The notes below the pieces were generated by a model that saw nothing but the letters and a program-made list of their open reading frames with translations, ran no database searches and had not been told where the DNA came from. A DNA stretch of 32,278 nucleotides from Paulinella micropora (lineage: Eukaryota; Cercozoa; Imbricatea; Euglyphida). Shown here one piece after another: positions 22,203-32,278 of the stretch. A program made the translations under genes and the position numbers. Each line of letters opens with the position of its first letter. Within the stretch, counting starts at the first letter, position 1. The stretch is taken from positions 134,196 to 166,473 of the forward strand of contig BJOX01000189.1 of the NCBI GenBank assembly GCA_009731375.1, read 5' to 3'.

Positions 22203-22487
22203 NNNNNNNNNNNNNNNNNNNNNNNNNNNNNNNNNNNNNNNNNNNNNNNNNNNNNNNNNNNNNNNNNNNNNNNNNNNNNNNNNNNNNNNNNNNNNNNNNN
22301 NNNNNNNNNNNNNNNNNNNNNNNNNNNNNNNNNNNNNNNNNNNNNNNNNNNNNNNNNNNNNNNNNNNNNNNNNNNNNNNNNNNNNNNNNNNNNNNNNNNN
22401 NNNNNNNNNNNNNNNNNNNNNNNNNNNNNNNNNNNNNNNNNNNNNNNNNNNNNNNNNNNNNNNNNNNNNNNNNNNNNNNNNNNNNNN

Positions 22488-23238
22488 CCCTCTGTAATGG
22501 AGGTGGGAGCTCTGTCTGCAAGGGGCGCTTATGAAACGAGCCCTAGCCCCGCCTGGTACTAGGAAGATTTGGTATCGCCTGTATCAGTCCCTTCCGTGCA
22601 AACATCACGGCTTAGCTGGGCATCGGGTTAATACTTTACCCACAGACTTGCTTGGTTGACGAAATCAGAAGCTCCTTTTTTCTGACATTAGTCGATATTT
22701 CATCAGTTGATCTCATCACTTACTCCACGGAGTGAACCAAGGCCACTTGAGGTGTCACTGACCCTCCCTTGGGCTTGGTTTTTTGAAATGGGTGCCATCT
22801 GTCGACAGACAGAGAATCAGGGGATGGTGGTGTGCTGGGCCCGTGGTGGGGTGCCTTATGTGTGCCTTGCCATACGCCTATAAGTCACATGCCGAAATAG
22901 CGACGGGAAGCACAATCCTGTTCCCTCAGGGTGCCCTTTCTCGCTTGTTGAGCCCGGAATAAAACCCTCAGTGTTCTGTCGGTTTATACTAGACTGTCGA
23001 ACAGTCTCGAAACTCCATCTGCTTACTGGGTCCTCTGTAATGGAGGTGGGAGCTCGTTCTGCAAGGGGCGCTTTATGGAACGAGCCCTGGCCCCGCCTGG
23101 TACTAGGGAGCTTTGGTATCGCCTGTATCAGTCCCTTCCGTGCAAACATCACGGCTTAGCTGGGCATCGGGTTAATACTTTACCCACAGACTTCCTGGTT
23201 GACGAAATCAGAAGCTCCTTTTTTCTGACAATTAGTCA
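22488..23238 (+). repeat. Element A, one partial and one near-complete tandem unit
   Basis: Starts inside a unit at CCCTCTGTAATGG, reaches GATATTTCAT (22703), continues into CAGTTGATCTC and a whole second unit (second CCTCTGTAATGG at about 23032), and ends at a 10-N gap (23239-23248) before (CTGT/CTAT)n. The first, partial unit is more diverged than the second. An antisense 98-codon ORF is present but appears non-coding (see rejected items). Confidence 0.88.
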
Positions 23239-23248
23239 NNNNNNNNNN

Positions 23249-23774
<526 letters not shown>

Positions 23775-24369
23775 GGTTGACGAAATCAGAAGCTCCTTTT
23801 TTTCCGACATTAGTCGATATTTCATTAGTTGATCTTATCACTTACTCTACGGAATGAACCAAGGCCACTTGAGGTGTCACTGACCCTCTCTTGGGCTTGA
23901 TTTTTTGAAATGGGTGCCATCTGTCGACAGACAGAGAATTAGGGGATGGTGTGAGTGTGCTGGGCCCGTGGTGGGGTGCCTTATGTGTGCCTAGCCATAC
24001 GCCTATAAGTCACATGCCGAAATAGCGACGGGAAGCACAATCCTGTTCCCTCAGGGTGCCCTTTCTCGCTTGTTGAGCCCGGAATAAAACCCACAGTGCT
24101 CTGTCGGTTTATACTAGACTGTCGAACAGTCTCGAAACTCCATCTGCTTACTGGGCCCTCTGTAATGGAGGTGGGAGCTCGTTCTGCAAGGGGCGCTTTA
24201 TGGAACGAGCCCTGGCCCCGCCTGGTACTAGGGAGCTTTGGTATTGCCTGTATCAGTCCCTTCCGTGCAAACATCACGGCTTAGCTGGGCATCGGGTTAA
24301 TACTTTACCCACAGACTTCCTGGTTGACGAAATCAGAAGCTCCTTTTTTCTGACATTAGTCGATATTTC

Positions 24370-24371
<2 letters not shown>
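23775..24371 (+). repeat. Element A, truncated plus full unit
   Basis: Begins at GGTTGACGAAATCAG straight after CTATCT. It passes one GATATTTCAT (now followed by TAGTTGATC), then a complete unit in which GGTTGACG recurs at 24322, giving a period of 547 bases. It ends at GATATTTCAT (24371), followed by (CTAT)n. Confidence 0.92.
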
Positions 24372-24435
<64 letters not shown>

Positions 24436-24975
24436 TTATCTCTTTGCCCCATGAATGGCGTCGATATAACTCAAGAAAACATAACATAACATAACATAAC
24501 ATAACACTAACATAACACTGACATAACATAACACAAGATAACATAACATAACACAACACAACACAACACAACCCAACACAACATGACACAACACAACACA
24601 ACACAACATAACATAACATAACATAGCATAACATAACATAACATAACATAACATAACATGACATACCATAACATAACATAACATAACATAACACAACATA
24701 ACACAACATAACATAACATAACATAATATAACATAACATAACATAACATACATAACATAACATAACATAACATAGCATAACATAGCATTACATTCAATAG
24801 CATAACATAGCATGACATTACATTACATTACATTACAATATATTACATTACATTACATTACATTACATTACATTCATTACATTACATTGCAGTGCATTAA
24901 ATTACATTACATTACATTACATTACATAACATAACATTACATAACATAACATTACATAACCTAACATAGCATGTT
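24372..24975. repeat. (CTAT)n, element C copy, (CATAA)n and (CATTA)n
   Basis: CTAT to 24438, element C 24440-24478, then pentanucleotide CATAA (24479-24780, with CACAA variants) and CATTA (about 24812-24960). The pentamer grows directly out of the element C tail. Confidence 0.93.
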
Positions 24976-25254
24976 AATATTATATTATGGTATGTATGTA
25001 TGTATGTTAATGTTGTGCTCTGTGTTTTGTTTTATGTTATATTTATGTTCTGCGTATTAATGTTATGTGATACATGTTGAAATTATGTATAACATTATAA
25101 CAAAGGTAGCATGGATGAGGCGTCACTTCCAGACATCCATATATATATNNNNNNNNNNNNNNNNNNNNNNNNNNNNNNNNNNNNNNNNNNNNNNNNNNNN
25201 NNNNNNNNNNNNNNNNNNNNNNNNNNNNNNNNNNNNNNNNNNNNNNNNNNNNNN

Positions 25255-25324
<70 letters not shown>

Positions 25325-25440
25325 CATACACACACACACACAACGTGCTTGCTTGAATCAACAAGTAAATTAATAACTCAAGTATTTGCCTGTTAATATC
25401 AGTTCGTTCGTTGCTTATTAATATACTCTCTCTCTCTCTC
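24976..25440. repeat. Degenerate AT-rich DNA, gap, poly-A and (CA)n
   Basis: TATG/TTAATGTTATG-type degenerate repeat to 25080, short unique DNA, a 106-N gap (25149-25254), poly-A 25255-25310, (CA)n to 25342, unique AT-rich DNA, then a short (CT)n. Confidence 0.9.
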
Positions 25441-25630
25441 AAAATAAATAATATATTATATATATATATGTATATATTATATATATTATATATATATGTA
25501 TGCATGTATATATAAATATATAAATATATAAATATAAATAAAAATATATATATATTTGTATATGTATATATTTGTATATATATATAAATAGTGAGGCTGC
25601 GGGGTGAGAAGACATACACACATACACACA

Positions 25631-25677
<47 letters not shown>

Positions 25678-25722
25678 GTATATATATGTATATATGTATA
25701 TGTACATATATTATATATATAT

Positions 25723-25772
<50 letters not shown>

Positions 25773-25816
25773 GTGTGTGTGTATGTGTGTGTATGTCTTC
25801 TCACCCCGCAGCCTCT

Positions 25817-25900
<84 letters not shown>

Positions 25901-26112
25901 ATATATATATATNNNNNNNNNNNNNNNNNNNNNNNNNNNNNNNNNNNNNNNNNNNNNNNNNNNNNNNNNNNNNNNNNNNNNNNNNNNNNNNNNNNNNNNN
26001 NNNNNNNNNNNNNNNNNNNNNNNNNNNNNNNNNNNNNNNNNNNNNNNNNNNNNNNNNNNNNNNNNNNNNNNNNNNNNNNNNNNNNNNNNNNNNNNNNNNN
26101 NNNNNNNNNNNN

Positions 26113-26169
<57 letters not shown>

Positions 26170-26247
26170 TGTATATAATGAGGCTGCGGGGTGAGAAGAC
26201 ATACACACACACACACACATACACACACACACACATACACACACAGA

Positions 26248-26288
<41 letters not shown>

Positions 26289-26331
26289 GCATATTTGTGT
26301 ATGTGTGTTTGTCTACTCTCTCTTCCCGCAG
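25441..26331. repeat. (TA)n with foldbacks of an intron 3' splice-site sequence
   Basis: Inverted pairs of GAGGCTGCGGGGTGAGAAGA and its complement CTTCTCACCCCGCAGCCTC lie at 25593/25815 and 26180/26335. The last member is CTCTTCCCGCAGCCTC at the real exon border. Between the arms are CA/TG and (TA)n tracts, with a 200-N gap at 25913-26112. Outside the foldbacks the DNA is TA-rich. Confidence 0.9.
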
Positions 26332-26402
26332 CCTCATTTTTCGAGCTCAGTGCCACCGATGCGGATGGACAAGATGTGAACTTCGCTGATTTCAAGGGAA
26401 AG
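26332..26402 (+). CDS. Exon of a glutathione-peroxidase-like protein
   Basis: A 71-base exon bounded by a pyrimidine-rich acceptor (CTCTCTCTTCCCGCAG) and a GTGTGTG donor. Translated in phase it gives SFFELSATDADGQDVNFADF followed by KGK. This matches the N-terminal strand-turn-strand of GPx proteins (consensus like S-x-Y-[DE]-[FL]-x-[AV]-x-D-x-x-G-x-x-V-x-[FL]-x-x-[FY]-K-G-K-V). GPx enzymes reduce peroxides with glutathione or thioredoxin. The catalytic Cys/Sec would lie in the following exon, which is not in this window or has been lost among repeats. It starts in phase 2 (two bases complete a codon) and ends in phase 0. A peroxiredoxin of the thioredoxin fold is the alternative. I cannot tell whether the gene is alive. 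Confidence 0.6.
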
Positions 26403-26504
26403 GTGTGTGTGGGTGGGTGTGTGTGTGTGTGTTTGTGTGTGAGTGTGTATGTGTGTGTTTGTGGACACGATGTGAACTTCGCAGATGTCAAAGGACAAGT
26501 GTTG
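26403..26504 (+). repeat. (TG)n and second copy of the GPx exon end
   Basis: After (TG)n, bases 26463-26498 repeat the exon 3' end (GATGTGAACTTCGCAGATGT, peptide GHDVNFADVKGQ) with a GTG at the former donor position. The copy is in frame with the upstream (TG)n on paper but lacks its own acceptor. Confidence 0.88.
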
Positions 26505-26520
26505 ATGGTGATGATGATGG

Positions 26521-26554
<34 letters not shown>

Positions 26555-26562
26555 GGTGATGA

Positions 26563-26596
<34 letters not shown>

Positions 26597-26777
26597 GATG
26601 ATGGTGGTGATGGTGATGGTGATGATGATGATGGTGATGATGATGGTGGTGGTGGTGGTGGTGATGATGATGATGATGGTGCTGATGCTGGTGATGATGG
26701 TGATGATGGTGATGATGATGGTGATGGTGATGATGATGGTGATGATGATGATGATGATGATGATGGTGGTGGTGATG

Positions 26778-26809
<32 letters not shown>

Positions 26810-26853
26810 GATGATGATGGTGATGGTGGTGGTGGTGATGGTGATGATGGTGA

Positions 26854-26887
<34 letters not shown>

Positions 26888-26898
26888 GATGATGATGG

Positions 26899-26929
<31 letters not shown>

Positions 26930-27096
26930 GATGATGATGATGGTGGTGATGATGATGATGATGATGATGATGGTGATGATTATGATGATGATTATGATGG
27001 TGGTGGTGGTGATGATGGTGGTGATGATGGTGATGATGATGGTGATGATGGTGATGATGATGATGGTGGTGGTGGTGGTGGTGATGATGATGGTGA

Positions 27097-27128
<32 letters not shown>

Positions 27129-27195
27129 ATGATGATGATGGTGGTGGTGGTGGTGGTGGTGGTGATGATGATGATGGTGGTGGTGCTGGTGATGA

Positions 27196-27229
<34 letters not shown>

Positions 27230-27285
27230 GGTGGTGATGATGGTGATGTTGATGATGATGATGATGATGATGGTAGTGGTGGTGG

Positions 27286-27333
<48 letters not shown>

Positions 27334-27370
27334 CGATGATGATGATGATGATGATGATAATGATGATGAT
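26505..27370. repeat. (GAT)n / (GGT)n trinucleotide array
   Basis: About 865 bases of GAT triplets with clustered GGT triplets. Met/Val-rich or Asp/Gly-rich ORFs are artefacts. It is the left arm of a large inverted repeat with 27600-28310. Confidence 0.97.
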
Positions 27371-27599
27371 GATGTGAACTTCGCAGCCTTCAAGAGACAG
27401 GTTTGTGGGTGTGTGTGTGTGTGTAAGTATGTGTGTAAGTGTGTAAGTATGTGTGTAAGTATGTGTGTAAGTATGTGTGTGTTTGGGGATAAGATGTGAA
27501 CTTCGCAGATGTCAAAGGACAGGTGGGTGTGTATGTGTGTGTGTGTGTGTGTGTGTCTATGTGTGTGTAAGTATGTGTGTGTGTGTGTGTGTTTGTTTA
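27371..27599 (+). repeat. Third and fourth copies of the GPx exon end, with GTAAGT array
   Basis: Copy 3 at 27371-27400 (peptide DVNFAAFKRQ, then GTTTGTG) and copy 4 at about 27487-27522 (DVNFADVKGQ, then GTGGGTG). Between them, 27421-27480 contains five copies of the splice-donor consensus GTAAGT in a GTGT context. (TG)n follows to TTTGTTTACAG at 27602, an acceptor-like end abutting the ATC array. Confidence 0.88.
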
Positions 27600-27770
27600 C
27601 AGCATCATCATCATCATCATCATCGTCGTCGTCATCATCGTCATCATCGTCATCATCGTCATCACCATCATCATCGTCATCATCATCATCGTCGTCGTCG
27701 TCGTCATTGTCATCATCATCATCATCATCATCATCATCGTCATCGTCATCATCATCATCATCGTCATCAG

Positions 27771-27819
<49 letters not shown>

Positions 27820-27881
27820 GTCATCGTCATCATCATCATCATCATCATTATCATCACCATCATCATCATCATCGTCGTCAC

Positions 27882-27920
<39 letters not shown>

Positions 27921-27952
27921 CCTCCTCCTCCTCCTCATCATCATCATCACCG

Positions 27953-27988
<36 letters not shown>

Positions 27989-28037
27989 CCGCCATCACCA
28001 CCACCACCACCATCACCATCATCACCATCATCACCAT

Positions 28038-28069
<32 letters not shown>

Positions 28070-28310
28070 TCAGCATCAGCATCATTGTCATCATCACCGT
28101 CATCATCATCACCATCATCATCACCACCACCACCACCACCATCATCATCATCATTACCATCATCAACATCATCATCATCACTCATCATCACCACCACCAC
28201 CACCACCACCACCATCACCATCGCCACCACCATCACCACCACCATCACCACCACCATCGCCATAACCATCACCACCACCATCACCATCACCCTCACCCTC
28301 ACCATCGTTG
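27600..28310. repeat. (ATC)n / (ACC)n trinucleotide array
   Basis: Complement-type array to 26505-27370, with CGTC, CCT (about 27917-27935), AGC (about 28049-28068) and ACC blocks. His-rich, Ser-rich and Asp-rich ORFs up to 437 codons are artefacts. Confidence 0.97.
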
Positions 28311-30520
<2,210 letters not shown>

Positions 30521-30541
30521 AGATAGATAGATAGATAGATG

Positions 30542-30586
<45 letters not shown>

Positions 30587-30635
30587 GTAGGTAGGTAGGT
30601 AGGTAGGTAGGTAGGTAGGTAGGTAGGTAGGTAGG

Positions 30636-30668
<33 letters not shown>

Positions 30669-30900
30669 GGATGGATGGATAGATAGAGAGATAGATAGGT
30701 AGGTAGGTAGGGGTAGATAGATAGATATAAAGATAGATATATATCACCATCACCACCATCATCACCACCATCATCACCATCACCATCGCCACCATCATCA
30801 ACATCACCATCGCCACCATCATCACCATCACCATCGCCACCATCATCACCATCACCATGACAACAGTCATCATTCATCATTCATCATCACGATCATCATT
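30521..30900. repeat. (GATA)n, (GGTA)n, (GGAT)n and CACCAT repeats
   Basis: GATA/GGTA array to 30735, then CACCATCAC/CATCGCCAC trinucleotide-based repeat 30741-30858 with an ~18-36 base higher-order period, then CATTCAT scraps. Confidence 0.93.
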
Positions 30901-30973
30901 AATCTTGTCAATACAGTTATTGAGACATGCATACATACATACATACATACATACATACATACTTACATACATG

Positions 30974-31027
<54 letters not shown>

Positions 31028-31111
31028 CACACACATATATACATATATATATTATATATATACATATATATACATATATATATGAGTGTGTGTGTGTGTA
31101 TTATATATATA

Positions 31112-31153
<42 letters not shown>

Positions 31154-31190
31154 CAGAGAAGTTAAGCCTCAAGTCTCGACCTTGTCTACC
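30901..31190. repeat. (ATAC)n and (TA)n
   Basis: ACAT tetramer array (30928-30970), TA-rich arrays with CA/TG inserts to 31152, then about 40 unique bases. Confidence 0.93.
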
Positions 31191-31192
31191 TC

Positions 31193-31269
<77 letters not shown>

Positions 31270-31309
31270 CCTATCTATCCATCCATCCATCCATCCATCT
31301 ATCTATCTA

Positions 31310-31380
<71 letters not shown>

Positions 31381-31417
31381 CTCTCTCTATCTATCTATCT
31401 ATCTTTCTATCTATCTA

Positions 31418-31480
<63 letters not shown>

Positions 31481-31498
31481 TTATCTATCCATCTATCC

Positions 31499-31548
<50 letters not shown>
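31191..31548. repeat. (CTAT)n array with CT and CCAT variants
   Basis: Starts after CTACCTCAT and contains three short (CT)n inserts. Confidence 0.97.
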
Positions 31549-31549
<1 letters not shown>

Positions 31550-31726
31550 ATGCAAAGTCATCATTGTAGCTTGCGCAAGCTTACGGTGCTCAAAACACTT
31601 GGACTAACGGCTTCCTTTTCTTTCTCTTCTTCCTTATCCTCCCACTCTCCATTCCTAGATTGCCTTTTTCTTCAACGTCCTTCCTCCTCTTCTTTTTCCA
31701 GAACACAGTCTACCCGTGATTCCCAT
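31549..31726. other. Short unique, pyrimidine-rich DNA
   Basis: Single-copy-looking sequence directly upstream of an element B copy. No gene is supported. Confidence 0.6.
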
Positions 31727-31812
31727 CCCGGACACATGCACAGTACACAAATTATTGTTTGATGTGAAACTGCGTTCCTTTGCAAGGACTACATTCCTTT
31801 GCGACATCTCAT
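31727..31812 (+). repeat. Element B copy
   Basis: Same limits as the copy at 21679-21764 (CCCGGACACATG to CGACATCTCAT). It is preceded by unique DNA and followed directly by (CTAT)n. Confidence 0.92.
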
Positions 31813-31891
31813 CTATCTATCTATCATCTATTTATCTATCTATCTATCTATCTATCCATCTATCTATCTATCTATGTATTATCTATCTATA

Positions 31892-31977
<86 letters not shown>

Positions 31978-31978
31978 A

Positions 31979-32038
<60 letters not shown>

Positions 32039-32080
32039 CATCTATCTATCTACCCACGTACCTACCTACCTACCTATCTG

Positions 32081-32110
<30 letters not shown>
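31813..32110. repeat. (CTAT)n array
   Basis: CTAT array with CCAT, CTAC and TATA variants that ends directly at element A. Confidence 0.98.
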
Positions 32111-32111
<1 letters not shown>

Positions 32112-32278
32112 GCCGAAATAGCGACGGGAAGCACAATCCTGTTCCCTCAGGGTGCCCTTTCTCGCTTGTTGAGCCCGGAATAAAACCCACAGTGCTCTGT
32201 CGGTTTATACTAGACTGTCGAACAGTCTCGAAACTCCATCTGCTTACTGGGCCCTCTGTAATGGAGGTGGGAGCTCGT
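32111..32278 (+). repeat. Element A, 5'-truncated, cut by window end
   Basis: Begins TGCCGAAATAGCGACGGG right after (CTAT)n, a third different starting point within the unit, and runs to the window end. Confidence 0.9.

Noticed and set aside
22660-22720. Possible hammerhead on the minus strand of element A (CTGATGA ... GAAA)
   Set aside because: The bases between the two core words do not form a stem II, and the CTGATG is lost in copies where CTAT follows.
22488-23238. Element A as rRNA-derived sequence
   Set aside because: It looks structured and GC-balanced, but I could not match it to any conserved rRNA block.
26992-28305. 437-codon Asp/Ser-rich minus-strand ORF and other long His-, Asp- or Met-rich ORFs
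   Set aside because: They are translations of GAT/ATC trinucleotide arrays, which lack stop codons in several frames.

Overview
This is a non-coding, repeat-saturated piece of a eukaryotic nuclear genome assembled as a scaffold. There are twelve N-gaps, several of exactly 10 Ns, and many abut poly-G/poly-C, CT, TA or CTAT tracts. Spliceosomal splice sites around a glutathione-peroxidase-like exon, a tRNA-derived SINE and very long microsatellites all indicate a eukaryote. I cannot name the lineage from sequence alone; an invertebrate or a repeat-rich protist/alga would both fit. I see no intact multi-domain gene, no rRNA gene, no CRISPR array and no bacterial-type operon.

Layout. 1-2470: (TG)n, GGAT-type, (TA)n and CT/GA tracts. 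2475-8672: four arrays of a short perfect palindrome (core TTCAATGCATGCATTGAA) alternate with coding relics. These are a frameshifted SAM-dependent methyltransferase relic (about 3.5-4.35 kb, minus strand) and an unidentified ORF pair (6979-7939, plus strand). 8683-9992: GA, TAG, ATT and AAG tracts. 10292-12703: a 2.4 kb cassette with ~100 bp terminal inverted repeats, each itself a near-palindrome, embedded in arrays of a second palindrome (GCAATATTAATATTGC). It carries a decayed N4C/N6A-type DNA methyltransferase with an AT-hook-like motif, an acidic stretch and a C-terminal cysteine cluster. The gene is broken by an 11-bp tandem duplication and by a TGA where a zinc-ligand Cys would be expected. 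12966-15600: CTTG repeat, a 128-bp tandem duplication and unidentified unique DNA.

16053-24975 is dominated by (CTAT)n arrays. Three unrelated dispersed units are embedded in them. Element A is a ~547 bp tandem unit, element B is ~85 bp (once as a 160 bp foldback) and element C is ~45 bp. Elements A and B both end ...CAT exactly where (CTAT)n begins. A tRNA-derived SINE lies at 18093-18320. 25441-28310 holds a GPx-like exon (26332-26402) whose 3' splice site has been copied into inverted foldbacks upstream. Its 3' end plus splice donor has been copied three more times downstream, among TG, GTAAGT and GAT/ATC arrays that form a large inverted repeat. 28350-30520 is a higher-order GATA satellite with nine copies of a ~58 bp core in two orientations. 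The end repeats CTAT arrays and elements A and B.

No pathway can be reconstructed. The main theme is repeated capture of unique sequence, including exon edges and methyltransferase genes, between palindromic or microsatellite arrays.
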